A DNA stretch of 64,000 nucleotides from CAWABB01 sp963780165 (GTDB lineage Bacteria > Bacteroidota > Ignavibacteria > UBA10030 > UBA6906): NCBI GenBank assembly GCA_963780165.1, contig CAWABB010000007.1:496001-560000 (forward strand). Direction: 5' to 3'. The notes under the pieces were generated by a model that saw only the letters and a program-made list of their open reading frames with translations, did not search any database and had not been told where the DNA came from. The first letter of the stretch is position 1. Every line of letters begins with the position of its first letter. This document shows, one piece after another, positions 41,774-50,673 of this stretch. Made by a program: the position numbers and the translations under genes.

Positions 41774-43270
41774 ATGACTTCCCCTGACCGGCCCGGGAAC
41801 TTCCTGGGCGCCTATCCGCGCGTCTTCTGGATCGCCAACATCATGGAGTTGTTCGAGCGGGCCGCGTACTACGGCCTCAACTCGGTGCTCGCGATCTATC
41901 TCACGAACTCGATCGCCGAAGGCGGGCTTGGCTTCTCCGAAGAATCCGTCGGGTTCCTGCAGGGACTGATCTATGCCTGCACGTACGTGATCCCGATCCT
42001 TGGCGGAGCTCTCGCGGACCGGTACGGCTACCGGCGGATGCTGCTGGTCGCTTTTTCTCTTCTCGCCACCGGATATTTCATTTCGGGGTACACCTCCACG
42101 TACGGCATGGTGTTCGCCTCGCTGCTGGTCATGGCCACAGGGGCCGGGCTGTTCAAGCCGATCATCTCGGGGACGATCGCGCGCACCACGACAGAGAAGA
42201 CCTCAGGGTTCGGGTTCGGCATCTACTACTGGATGATCAACCTGGGCGCTTTTGCGGCTCCGCTGGTCGTGAGTGCCGTCAAGGGGTGGTCGTGGCCGAT
42301 GGTGTTCACGCTCTCGTCGATCTACTGCGCGCTGATGTTGATCCCGGCGATCTTTCTGTACCGAGACCCGCCGAGGCCGGAGAACTCCCGGACCCTGCGC
42401 GAAGTCCTGGCCGGCGCCGCTATGGTCCTGGGCGATGCACGCTTCATGCTCATGATCTTTCTCTATTCCGGATTCTGGATCCTCTATTTTCAGAACTTCG
42501 GTTCTGTCCTCTGGTTCCTTCGAGATTTCATCGATCCGACTCCCGTCAACCAGGCGTTCGCCTCGATCGGCATCCCGCTGCAGTTCGATGCCGAGCACGT
42601 CACGGTCATCAACGCCGGGACGATCATTCTCCTGCAGGTGCTGGTGAGCCGGATCGTGCGCGACCGGAAGCCGCTCCCCACGATGGTCACGGGGATGGTG
42701 ATTGGCATGCTTGGCTTCATCTGTCTGTCGTTCGCCACAACCGTCTGGATCTTCATCCTCGGGATCGCGGTCTTCTCCATGGGGGAAATGACCGCGCACC
42801 CGAAGTACTACAGCTACGTCGGGCTCGTCGCGCCGGCGGATCGGAAGGCCGTCTACATGGGGTACGCGTTTCTGTACGGTGTCATCGGAAGCCTTCTCGG
42901 GTCGAACCTCGGCGGGGTGCTGTACGAGAGCATGCTGAAGCCGCTCGTCGGCCAGGGGGACGTCGCAGGCGATATTCGCGGCTTCTGGATGCTGTTCGCC
43001 GGGATCAACCTGGTGGCGGTCGCCGGGCTTCTCCTCTATAACAGATACTTCAGCCACGACACGCCAGAGACAAATGCGAGGGCGCGCAGCATCATGATCG
43101 GCATCTACGCGGCGCTCGCCCTGTCCGGGCTGTGGTTCCTTCAATCATCCGTTTTCGGGCGCGAGACGATTGCGTACCGAACGATGGTTCAGTCCTTCAT
43201 TATGCTGCTCATCGGAGGCGGCGGGCTGTTCGTCAGCCTGAGGCGGCCATCGTCAGCGAAGGGTTGGTAG
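41774..43270 (+). CDS. POT-family proton-dependent oligopeptide transporter
   Basis: A major-facilitator protein of 498 residues with about twelve to fourteen helices. The POT/PTR signatures are NIMELFERAAYYGLNSVLAIYL in helix 1 (proton-coupling E-x-x-E-R as ELFER) and GGALADRYGYRRMLLVAF before helix 3. GLFKPIISGTIA and NLGAFAAPLV also fit. It imports di- and tripeptides with protons across the inner membrane. Convergent with the DUF255 gene 11 bases away. Confidence 0.9.
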   Translation: MTSPDRPGNFLGAYPRVFWIANIMELFERAAYYGLNSVLAIYLTNSIAEGGLGFSEESVGFLQGLIYACTYVIPILGGALADRYGYRRMLLVAFSLLATGYFISGYTSTYGMVFASLLVMATGAGLFKPIISGTIARTTTEKTSGFGFGIYYWMINLGAFAAPLVVSAVKGWSWPMVFTLSSIYCALMLIPAIFLYRDPPRPENSRTLREVLAGAAMVLGDARFMLMIFLYSGFWILYFQNFGSVLWFLRDFIDPTPVNQAFASIGIPLQFDAEHVTVINAGTIILLQVLVSRIVRDRKPLPTMVTGMVIGMLGFICLSFATTVWIFILGIAVFSMGEMTAHPKYYSYVGLVAPADRKAVYMGYAFLYGVIGSLLGSNLGGVLYESMLKPLVGQGDVAGDIRGFWMLFAGINLVAVAGLLLYNRYFSHDTPETNARARSIMIGIYAALALSGLWFLQSSVFGRETIAYRTMVQSFIMLLIGGGGLFVSLRRPSSAKGW

Positions 43271-43281
43271 AAGCCCACGGC

Positions 43282-45411
43282 TCATGTACGAGGCGGGATC
43301 TCACCTGCCAGGGTCCGCGCGAAGTCCTCCGGGTCTGTCGTCGGGAGTCCGCACGCGAGGTTGCGGCACACATACGCTGTCGCGAGGCCGGACGCGCGCT
43401 TTACGTCGGCCAGATACGGGGCCAGCGCGACGAGCTGCGCCCTCTCCTCCCCTTCTCCCGTCACGATGACGATTCGTCCCGGCACATACCCTTTGCGCGC
43501 AACGGCCAGCAGGCGTTCCGTCCCAGGTTCGCCCCGCCGGCCGGCAATCACAATGTGCACGGGCGGCGAAAGAAGCTGATCGACCGCCGACACCATGTTC
43601 GGCATCACGACCGGCTGGTTTGACATCATTCCCGCGAACGCTGTGAGCGTCCGTTCCGCCCGCGTCAGCCACTCCTGATTGCCCGTCAGATGCCCAAGCC
43701 GGATGAGGGTCATCGCCATGACGGAATTTCCGGTCGGCTCCGCGCCGTCGTACTGCTCTTTCAACCGCACGAAAATGCTCGGGTCAGACGATGGCGTGTC
43801 GAAGAACGCTCCCGACGATGAATCCTCGAAGAGTCCAATGGCCTGCCGCGTGATCTCGATCGCCTGTTCAAGCCACCGGGGCTGGGAGGTCGCGTCGAAC
43901 AGCTCAATCAGCCCGTGTGCCAGGTTCGCGTAGTCGTCAAGCTGACCGCTGAATCGAGCCTCCCCGTCACGGTATCGGCGCAGCAACCTGCCGGATTCCG
44001 GATCGCGGAGTCTCGCGAGGACAAAATCGCCGGCACGTTCTGCCGCATCCACCCATTCGGGTGCCCCCAGCGCTGTGCCGGCCCGGCATAGTGCGGCAAT
44101 CATCAGGCCGTTCCACGATGTGATCACTTTGTCGTCACGATGAGGCCGTGGGCGGCGACGGCGCTCGTCGAAGAGCGTCGTGCGCGCGAGCGCAAGCGAC
44201 AGCTTCACAGCGGCCTCGTCCCGCTGAAACAGCTTCGCGGTCTCTGCTACCGTCTGAGCAACGTACAGAATATTCTTGCCGTCGAACTCCATCTGCGGAT
44301 CGTACGGCGCATTCCCCTCTCCCTCAACACCGTAGTAGTAGCAGAACAGCGGGGCATCCGCACCCAGCACGCGGTCAATCTCGCCTTTTGTCCAGACGTA
44401 GAACGCCCCCTCCCCGTGCTCCGCGGGATTCTCGGGCCGGGCGCTGTCGGCGTCCTCCGCCGAGAGGAACCCGCCCTGGCTCGCGGTCAGGTCACCAAGA
44501 ACATATCGCACGGTTTCGCGTACGACCGCCGCATAGAACGGGTTCCCGGTGGCCTGGTGGGCTGCTGAATATGCCCAGACGAGCTGCGCCTGGTCATAGA
44601 GCATCTTTTCAAAATGGGGAACACGCCACTCGCCGTCCACGGAGTACCGGTGGAATCCTCCCCCGATGTGGTCGTACATCCCCCCGAGAGCCATCTTTTG
44701 CAGCGTCCGTTCCGTCATCTCGAGCGAGGCGGCGGTCCCTGTCCGTGCCCAGTGCCGGAGCAGCGCGCCGAAGACCACCGGCCTCGGGAATTTCGGTCCA
44801 CTCCCAAATCCGCCGAAGACCGGGTCATATGTGCTGCTCAACTGTCGCTGGCACTTCATGAGAAGATCCGGGGAGAGTCCCGCAGCCCCTTCGGCTCCCG
44901 CCGAACCCGCGGCAACATCGTCGAGGAACCTGGAGAGCGTTCCGGCGGACTCCATGACCTTGTCGCGTTCCTTGATCCATACATCGCGGATGCGGCGGAG
45001 CACGTCTGGGAACCCGGCACGGCCGTACCGGCTCGACGGGGGGTAGTACGTACCGCCGTAGAACGGCCTGAGGTCCGGCGTCAGGAACATTGACATCGGC
45101 CAGCCCCCGTTCTGGCCCATGGCCTGCAGCGAGGTCATGTAGATGCGGTCGACGTCCGGCCGCTCTTCGCGGTCTACCTTGATCGCAACGAAGTGTTCGT
45201 TCAGGATCGCCGCGATGTCCGGGTTCTCAAACGACTCGTGCTCCATCACATGGCACCAGTGGCACGTCGAGTACCCGATCGAGAGGAAGATCGGCCTGTC
45301 CTCCTGGCGAGCCCTGGCGAACGCCTGCTCGCCCCAGGGGTACCAGTCCACGGGGTTATTGGCGTGCTGCAGGAGATAGGGACTCTTCTCGCTCTTCAAA
45401 CGGTTGGGCAT
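43282..45411 (-). CDS. DUF255 thioredoxin-fold/glycosidase-like protein (YyaL/SSP411 type)
   Basis: A protein of 709 residues. The N-terminal ~160 are a thioredoxin-like DUF255 domain with a CxxC in GYSTCHWCHVMEHESFE and the starting signature SPYLLQHANNPVDWYPWG. The remainder is an (alpha/alpha) barrel similar to six-hairpin glycosidases, with GGMYDHIGGGFHRYSVDGEW and YDDYANLAHGL-type helices. Homologues are widespread (YyaL, SPATA20), and their cellular role is unsettled. AAGGA lies upstream of the ATG. Normal length, no damage. Confidence 0.93.
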   Translation of the reverse strand: MPNRLKSEKSPYLLQHANNPVDWYPWGEQAFARARQEDRPIFLSIGYSTCHWCHVMEHESFENPDIAAILNEHFVAIKVDREERPDVDRIYMTSLQAMGQNGGWPMSMFLTPDLRPFYGGTYYPPSSRYGRAGFPDVLRRIRDVWIKERDKVMESAGTLSRFLDDVAAGSAGAEGAAGLSPDLLMKCQRQLSSTYDPVFGGFGSGPKFPRPVVFGALLRHWARTGTAASLEMTERTLQKMALGGMYDHIGGGFHRYSVDGEWRVPHFEKMLYDQAQLVWAYSAAHQATGNPFYAAVVRETVRYVLGDLTASQGGFLSAEDADSARPENPAEHGEGAFYVWTKGEIDRVLGADAPLFCYYYGVEGEGNAPYDPQMEFDGKNILYVAQTVAETAKLFQRDEAAVKLSLALARTTLFDERRRRPRPHRDDKVITSWNGLMIAALCRAGTALGAPEWVDAAERAGDFVLARLRDPESGRLLRRYRDGEARFSGQLDDYANLAHGLIELFDATSQPRWLEQAIEITRQAIGLFEDSSSGAFFDTPSSDPSIFVRLKEQYDGAEPTGNSVMAMTLIRLGHLTGNQEWLTRAERTLTAFAGMMSNQPVVMPNMVSAVDQLLSPPVHIVIAGRRGEPGTERLLAVARKGYVPGRIVIVTGEGEERAQLVALAPYLADVKRASGLATAYVCRNLACGLPTTDPEDFARTLAGEIPPRT

Positions 45412-45522
45412 CAGTCATCCTTAGCAAATCGGAAGCATGATAGGCATCCCCCTTTTCAAACGCAATTTCGCGTGCCGATCCGGCGACATCATCGGTTGCC
45501 GGAGGATTGTTGAACGTTCTCC

Positions 45523-45551
45523 TTGACAATAGGAAGACGATCCACTAGGTT
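45523..45551 (+). promoter_or_regulatory. Candidate sigma-70-type promoter of the sigma-54 activator gene
   Basis: TTGACA (45523-45528), a 17-base spacer and TAGGTT (45546-45551) lie 41 bases before the ATG at 45592. The -35 is perfect; the -10 keeps the first two T-A positions and the last T. Confidence 0.4.
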
Positions 45552-45591
45552 GCTAGCACAATAGACAAGTAGGATCGCCAGCTGGACGAAT

Positions 45592-47187
45592 ATGTCCGCC
45601 CCTGACACAGCGGATCCTGAGGAGGGCTGGGTCGGACGCAGTTACAGTCCGGACCTTCTCCTCTCCTTCGAGCGAACGCTCTCAGAATTCTCGGCCAGTC
45701 TGATCCAGATTTCGGGCGACATGTTTGACGCCCAGATCGTGGAAGGACTGAAGTCGATCGCCCGCTTCTTCAACGTCGAGCGGTGCACCCTCACAGAGTA
45801 TCTGCCTGAGACCCTCGAGACCCACTGCCGCTATTCGTATGCGCCGGACGGGCTTCCTGCCATACCCCCGATGAGGACCGATCTCCTCTTCCCCTGGGCA
45901 ACGTCGCAGCTTCGCGCAAATCGACCTTTGATACTCCACTACCCACACGGCTTCCCGCCAGAGGCGGAGGTGGATCTCCGGAATGCGGCGATGGGGAAAT
46001 TCAAGTCCAGCATCAGCCTCCCCATCGTCATAGATGGCGGTGTCCGATTCACACTGACCGCAGCGTCGCTCACCCAGCACCGGGATTGGCCGGAGGAGCT
46101 GGTGCCCCGGTTACGACTTTTCGGGGAGATCCTGGCAAACGCTCTTCTCCGAAAACGACGGGAGGACGAGGTCCGGCGGCATAAAGAATCCGCCGAGCAG
46201 GAGAACATCTCGCTGCGCGAGGCCATGCAGCTTCAGACGGAGCACGGGGAGATCATAGGGAAGAGCGACGCGCTTCAGTACGTCCTGTACAGAGTGGAGC
46301 GAGTTGCCCGAACCGACGCCACTGTTCTGCTTCTGGGTGAAACAGGGGTCGGGAAAGAGCTCTTCGCGAGGGCAATTCATCGCGCCAGCACCAGGAAGGA
46401 CAGGCCCCTCCTGAAGGTCGATTGCGCAGCGCTGGCGCCGTCTCTTATCGAGAGCGAACTCTTCGGACACGAACGCGGGGCATTCACGGGTGCGGCAGCT
46501 ACCCGCAAAGGGCGATTCGAGATCGCTAACGGTGGAACGGTCTTCCTGGACGAAGTCGGCGAACTCTCCCCCGAACTCCAGGTGAAGCTCCTCAGGGTTC
46601 TCGAAGACGGGTTTGTGGAGAGAGTCGGGGCAGCACAACCCATCAAGGTGAACGTGCGGATCATCGCGGCCACGAACAGAGATCTCGAGGAAGATATCCA
46701 GGAAGGGCGATTCCGGCAGGATCTGTTCTACCGGCTCAACGCGTTTCCACTCACAATCCCGCCACTCCGTGAGCGCCGTTCCGACATCCCCCAGCTGGTC
46801 GACCACTTTGTGCGCGTCTTCTGCTTGCGCCATTCCCGTCCGATTCTGCGGGTCACGCGGCCAACGCTCAAGATGCTCCAGGAGTACGCGTGGCCGGGCA
46901 ATGTGAGGGAACTTGAGAACATCGTTGAACGGGCGGTCATCACAAGCGAGGGGAGTACGCTCCACGTACAGCCCCTGACCCCCCAGATGCCCGTGAAACC
47001 TTCGGCGCGCAATTTGAAACCGCTTGCGGAGGTCGAGAAAGACCATATCCTCACTGTGCTCGAGAAGACACTCTGGAGGATCGAGGGACAGGCGGGAGCT
47101 GCTCGCATCCTGGGTCTTCATCCCGACACGCTCCGCCACCGGATGAAGAAGCTCCAGATCAGCAGACCCAGGGTTGTCGATCGCTAG
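45592..47187 (+). CDS. Sigma-54-dependent transcriptional activator with GAF-like sensor
   Basis: A protein of 531 residues. Residues ~20-195 are a GAF-like sensor domain (FFNVERCTLTEYLPET, SSISLPIVIDGGVRFTL). A coiled linker precedes the AAA+ domain at ~225-465. That domain has Walker A GETGVGKELFARAIH, the sigma-54-contacting GAFTGA loop in HERGAFTGAAATRKG, Walker B GGTVFLDEVGE and an arginine-finger region FRQDLFYRLN. A C-terminal Fis-type HTH follows (AARILGLHPDTLRHRMKKL). It belongs to the FhlA/NorR-like group. The signal and targets are unknown; no -24/-12 promoter was found beside it. Confidence 0.94.
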   Translation: MSAPDTADPEEGWVGRSYSPDLLLSFERTLSEFSASLIQISGDMFDAQIVEGLKSIARFFNVERCTLTEYLPETLETHCRYSYAPDGLPAIPPMRTDLLFPWATSQLRANRPLILHYPHGFPPEAEVDLRNAAMGKFKSSISLPIVIDGGVRFTLTAASLTQHRDWPEELVPRLRLFGEILANALLRKRREDEVRRHKESAEQENISLREAMQLQTEHGEIIGKSDALQYVLYRVERVARTDATVLLLGETGVGKELFARAIHRASTRKDRPLLKVDCAALAPSLIESELFGHERGAFTGAAATRKGRFEIANGGTVFLDEVGELSPELQVKLLRVLEDGFVERVGAAQPIKVNVRIIAATNRDLEEDIQEGRFRQDLFYRLNAFPLTIPPLRERRSDIPQLVDHFVRVFCLRHSRPILRVTRPTLKMLQEYAWPGNVRELENIVERAVITSEGSTLHVQPLTPQMPVKPSARNLKPLAEVEKDHILTVLEKTLWRIEGQAGAARILGLHPDTLRHRMKKLQISRPRVVDR

Positions 47188-47383
47188 TGTACCTCCCCCC
47201 CTGCTTCTCACGCCCGTTCACTGCCGAAGATCTTCGGCGAAACCAGAATATATGCGGGTCTCCTGGCCCGCTTCGGTCGCCTCACTCACACCGTGCTCTT
47301 CACTAACCTGTTGTAGGTCAACAACCTCTCGTCAATTCACCCAGGCGGCCAAGCGTTGGTACGGGCTTTGTAATCTCGGTGGC

Positions 47384-47659
47384 ATGATCGAGGTGCGGGT
47401 GACCTTGAAGCCGAAGGCGGGAAAGCATACCGAGATCCACCAGACGCTGGAGAGCATCGCCGCTGCAATCCTCACGCGCCGGGGGTGTCTCGGCTGCGAA
47501 TACAGGGCGTATAAGGATGGCAGCTCTCTTACACTGGTTCAGACGTGGTCAGATCATGCTGCCGTGGACTCCTACTTCCAGTCGCGAGAGCACAGGGCAT
47601 TGATCGGCGCCATGGGGACGCTCTGTGCAGAGCACGCGTTCTCGATCGAGGTTCGATAG
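47384..47659 (+). CDS. ABM-domain (antibiotic biosynthesis monooxygenase-like) protein
   Basis: A protein of 91 residues with the ferredoxin-like ABM fold: IEVRVTLKPKAGKHTEI, GCLGCEYRAYKDG, LVQTWSDHAAVDSYFQSREH. Such small proteins are heme- or quinone-related monooxygenases or dimeric proteins of unknown role. The frame is open from 47174, but the ATG at 47384 starts the domain exactly. It precedes the cytochrome c gene by 34 bases on the same strand. Confidence 0.8.
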   Translation: MIEVRVTLKPKAGKHTEIHQTLESIAAAILTRRGCLGCEYRAYKDGSSLTLVQTWSDHAAVDSYFQSREHRALIGAMGTLCAEHAFSIEVR

Positions 47660-47693
47660 TTCATCTGTTCATTCAAAAATCCAGAGGTGTACA

Positions 47694-48284
47694 ATGCACC
47701 GGGTCCGCCACCGTCTCTTCTATGGTATCGCCGCGTGTGTCGTCGCGGCCGCGGCATTAGCGCTTGCCGCCTCAGGGGCAACGAAACCCAACAAATCGTC
47801 GATGGAGCAGGTAGAACGCGGTCGCTATCTCGTCAATCTCGGCGGCTGCAACCACTGCCATTCGCCGAAGGCGATGGGTCCGAACGGACCTATCCCTCAC
47901 CCGCTGAAGACACTGTCAGGCCACATCGCAGAGTCGAACCTGCCCGAGATCCCGAAGGGGGTTATCGGTCCGGACAAGTGGATGGGGATCACGAACTCGG
48001 ACATGACCGCCTGGGTCGGACCGTGGGGAGTTTCCTTCGCAGCGAACCTCACGCCTGACCCTGCGACCGGAATCGGGGCCTGGACGGAGGATGTGTTCAT
48101 CAAGTCGATGCGGACCGGCAAGCACATGGGCACCGGGCGCCAGATCCTCCCGCCCATGCCGTGGGAAGATATCGGAAAACTCAACGATCAGGATCTGAAA
48201 GACGTGTTCGCGTATCTCAAGTCGATTCCCGCGGTCAGGAATGCGGTGCCGCAGCCGATTCCGCCGGCAGGAGACAAACGATAG
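47694..48284 (+). CDS. Exported c-type cytochrome (monohaem)
   Basis: A protein of 196 residues with a signal/anchor helix (FYGIAACVVAAAALALAASG) and one haem-binding site, GGCNHCHSPK, soon after it. A likely distal Met lies in LPPMPWEDIGKL. The C-terminal helix DLKDVFAYLKSIPAVRN is typical of cytochrome c class I. It works in the periplasm, possibly bound to the membrane. AGAGGTG stands upstream of the ATG at 47694. Confidence 0.9.
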   Translation: MHRVRHRLFYGIAACVVAAAALALAASGATKPNKSSMEQVERGRYLVNLGGCNHCHSPKAMGPNGPIPHPLKTLSGHIAESNLPEIPKGVIGPDKWMGITNSDMTAWVGPWGVSFAANLTPDPATGIGAWTEDVFIKSMRTGKHMGTGRQILPPMPWEDIGKLNDQDLKDVFAYLKSIPAVRNAVPQPIPPAGDKR

Positions 48285-48512
48285 GGAATCATTGCGCCGG
48301 GGGGTGGTGGGGGCATGATGGGATGAGGGGCGCTCCGGCGCACGATTTTACGTCCGACGTTCGAGCGGGTTCCTGCTCACTGCGATGGTCAGCGAACAGA
48401 ACAGTCTGGCAGTGAGACTGTTCACGCTCCTCCACATGGAGGTCAATCCCGGATAGCATCGGGTGCCCGGCTCAGACCATGAGCCGCGAGGTATCGAGTC
48501 CACCAGAAACGC

Positions 48513-48546
48513 AAGGGCTGTCCCAACAGTGTAGGGGACAGCCCTT
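48513..48546 (-). terminator. Rho-independent terminator
   Basis: A perfect 12-bp stem AAGGGCTGTCCC/GGGACAGCCCTT with a 10-base loop, 30 bases after the stop of the minus-strand gene 48576-49035. The stem is almost the same as in the terminator at 4814-4849. Confidence 0.8.
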
Positions 48547-48575
48547 TGTCATTCGTGCCTCTTTCGCTGCAACCG

Positions 48576-49035
48576 CTATTTCTCCGTCACCACCGTGATG
48601 ACGGTGACATCGCGAATATCGCCCATCCTCACCTTCCCACCAACCATCGCCATGCTCCCCACGAACGGCCGCTGGATGTGCGCCCACGCATTCGACGCGA
48701 TGATGTCTTTTGTTCCGTCGAAGATGATGTACATCTCTTTGATCGGCTCCCCGGACGGGAGCTTCTTCATGCTCGTCTGGCTTGGTTGACGGCGGGTGGG
48801 TCTCCTTCCCCTTCGCGAGGTAATAGGCGGTCACTTTCTCGTAACCGTCACCCGTCATGTAGACCGTAGCTTTCAGCATCGACGCCTTCTTCTCGCCCAG
48901 GGACTTCAGCATTGTCGTCGCGGTCTGCGATGCCTTCTCGTCGATCTTCGCGCCCGGGTACGGCTTGAGGGCTACCGTGGCAGCGACTGCAGTGCACGTG
49001 AGGGCCACGGCAACGAGGGTCATGAAGCGGACCAT
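48576..49035 (-). pseudogene. Exported protein of unknown function, frameshifted
   Basis: The 5' frame from the ATG at 49035 (AGGAGG upstream) encodes a signal peptide (FMTLVAVALTCTAVAATVA) and ASMLKATVYMTGDGYEKVTAYYLAKG (given here in two overlapping parts of one domain). Near 48785 the reading must change frame by one base to continue as MKKLPSGEPIKEMYIIFDG, ending at 48576 in VTVITVVTEK. Both halves look like one small periplasmic protein of about 153 residues. A terminator follows. Either a recent mutation or a sequencing error. No family is recognised. Confidence 0.65.
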
Positions 49036-49256
49036 ACATCCTCCTGATTCTGAATGGGATAAAGATCTGCGAGATTGCCACCCAGCTTCAAACTGAAGTA
49101 GAAGTTCTCGGATGCGACGTCCTCCCCGACGAGAAGCACGAGGAGCGCTGCCTGGCTTCGTGCAGTGGGAGGAATGGCGAAGATGGCAGCAATCAGCATA
49201 ACGGCGGCAAAGAAGAACCTTCTCGCCCTGATGAGGGCACCTCCCAATCCGAGCAT
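49020..49256 (-). pseudogene. Truncated outer-membrane beta-barrel gene (N-terminal part only)
   Basis: 78 residues: a long signal peptide (ARRFFFAAVMLIAAIFA, cleavage near ARSQA), then ALLVLLVGEDVASENFYFSLKLGGNLADL. That is the first strand region of the PorT-like/outer-membrane barrel family common in Bacteroidetes relatives. The frame ends in codons that overlap the ribosome site and start of the next gene (49035), so the remaining ~150-200 residues of the barrel appear deleted. AAGGAG lies upstream of the ATG. Calling it truncated is inference from family length. Confidence 0.55.
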
Positions 49257-49317
49257 AGACGTCTCCTTGCGATGCCTGGTGTGCGAGGGGAGGGATTGCA
49301 GCTATTCAGGAAGCAAA

Positions 49318-49346
49318 AAAGCCCTCCACGAACAGTGGAAGGCTTT
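49318..49346 (-). terminator. Terminator of tRNA-Ala
   Basis: The hairpin AAAGCCCTCCAC/GTGGAAGGCTTT has one mismatch and a 5-base loop, followed on the minus strand by a T run. It begins directly after the tRNA-Ala 3' end. Confidence 0.75.
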
Positions 49347-49347
49347 G

Positions 49348-49420
49348 TGGAGCTGAGGGGGATCGAACCCCTGACCTCGTGAATGCCATTCACGCGCTCT
49401 CCCAGCTGAGCTACAGCCCC
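49348..49420 (-). tRNA. tRNA-Ala(GGC)
   Basis: 73 nt. The acceptor GGGGCTG/CAGCTCC has one G.U, the D arm is GCTC/GAGC, and the anticodon stem CGTGA/TCACG has loop ATGGCAT giving anticodon GGC. The T arm is AGGGG/CCCCT with TTCGATC, and the discriminator is A. The CCA end is not encoded here, unlike in tRNA-Asn. Confidence 0.95.
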
Positions 49421-49592
49421 GTGCACTTGGCGATGGGCGACGGCAGCGCGCCAATCATCAAGTTCAACCTACAAATATAGCAAAATGCTTCAGGTATGTC
49501 AAACAACGCGCCTCCGGCGTTCATTGAAAATCCATGCCCATTTTCGTATTATAAGAGATATTCCGGTCTGCAATTCACCCACAGGGCTGCAC

Positions 49593-50261
49593 ATGGACGA
49601 TATTGGGCGCGCATTCACATTCCCCTTCAAGGACCCGCAGTGGTTCGTGAAGTTTCTCATCGGCTGCCTGATGTGCATACTTGCCGTTTTCGGGATCGGC
49701 TTCTTCATCCTCGCCGGCTATTTCATACAGATCACGCAGCGGGCGATGAGGAATGAAGAACGGGTGCTGCCCGACTGGGATGGCATCGGTCAGAAACTCG
49801 TTCTGGGGATCAAGATCGTTATCGTCTACCTCGTCTACCTCCTTCCTGTTATCTTGCTGATGATCCCGTTGTTCCCGCTCGCGATCCTGACCGACCGCCC
49901 GGAAGCCGGCGACATTGTCGGCCTTTTCAGCCTGGTGTACTTTTTCGGGTTCGTGCTCCTCATCGTACCGTACAGCATCGCGCTGACCATCGCCTCCCCG
50001 ATCATCAACTACAGGTTTGCCCTGAACGAGAGTATCGGCGATGCGCTCGATATCGGAGCCATCTTCAAGGATTTCGGGAAGAACTGGCAGAACGTACTCG
50101 TGGTCGTGCTCATTACGATCGGCGTCCAGTCGTTCGCGTGGGTCGGCGTGGTCATGTTTCTCGTCGGCGTGCTGTTCACTATGTTGTATTCCTACATGGT
50201 GCCGGCGTACCTCAGCGGCATGCTGTACCATGACATCGTGCGAAAGGAGCGGGTCGTCTGA
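49593..50261 (+). CDS. DUF4013-family membrane protein
   Basis: A protein of 222 residues with about five to six hydrophobic helices. It opens DIGRAFTFPFKDPQWFVKF, a sequence typical of DUF4013, and contains RRAMRNEE-like QRAMRNEERVLPDWDGIG and PIINYRFALNESIGDALD. The role of the family is unknown. The frame continues upstream to 49485, but the ATG at 49593 gives the family start. The next gene starts two bases after its stop, so the pair is coupled. Confidence 0.85.
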   Translation: MDDIGRAFTFPFKDPQWFVKFLIGCLMCILAVFGIGFFILAGYFIQITQRAMRNEERVLPDWDGIGQKLVLGIKIVIVYLVYLLPVILLMIPLFPLAILTDRPEAGDIVGLFSLVYFFGFVLLIVPYSIALTIASPIINYRFALNESIGDALDIGAIFKDFGKNWQNVLVVVLITIGVQSFAWVGVVMFLVGVLFTMLYSYMVPAYLSGMLYHDIVRKERVV

Positions 50262-50262
50262 G

Positions 50263-50658
50263 ATGAGGCGTCTCCTGTGTGTCGCTGGATTGGCGGTGGC
50301 GGCGGCGACCGGCATACGGTGCAGTGACAGCAGCAGTCCGACGGGATCCAACATTGTATTTCCCCCGAACAATGTCAGCTTCGGGGCGCACGTCCAGCCG
50401 CTCTTCAACGAAACGTGCGCCTTCACAGGCTGCCACGGCGACAATCAGCCCGCCGCGGGCCTCCGGCTTACGAGCTACGATAATCTCATGTTCAATCCGT
50501 TGCAGGTAGTGATTCAGGGAAAGCCCGACGAGAGCATCCTGGTTCTCCGGATCGAGGGACGCCTCGGCTCCAGAATGCCCCTTAACCGGCCCGCGCTCAC
50601 CCAGAACCAGATCAACGGCATCCGCACGTGGATCGCCGAAGGCGCCCTGAACAACTGA
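50263..50658 (+). CDS. Small haem-binding lipoprotein (CX4CH motif)
   Basis: A protein of 131 residues with an N-terminal lipoprotein-like signal (LLCVAGLAVAAATGIRCSDS). It carries a single non-canonical haem motif CAFTGCH (C-x4-C-H), with GLRLTSYDNLMFN and the C-terminal RMPLNRPALTQNQINGIRTWI, as in the planctomycete-type/Bacteroidetes cytochrome-like domains. The likely distal Met is in SRMPLN. It would act in the periplasm or at the outer membrane. Haem attachment is inferred. Confidence 0.8.
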   Translation: MRRLLCVAGLAVAAATGIRCSDSSSPTGSNIVFPPNNVSFGAHVQPLFNETCAFTGCHGDNQPAAGLRLTSYDNLMFNPLQVVIQGKPDESILVLRIEGRLGSRMPLNRPALTQNQINGIRTWIAEGALNN

Positions 50659-50673
50659 CCCGCATCCCTCGCA

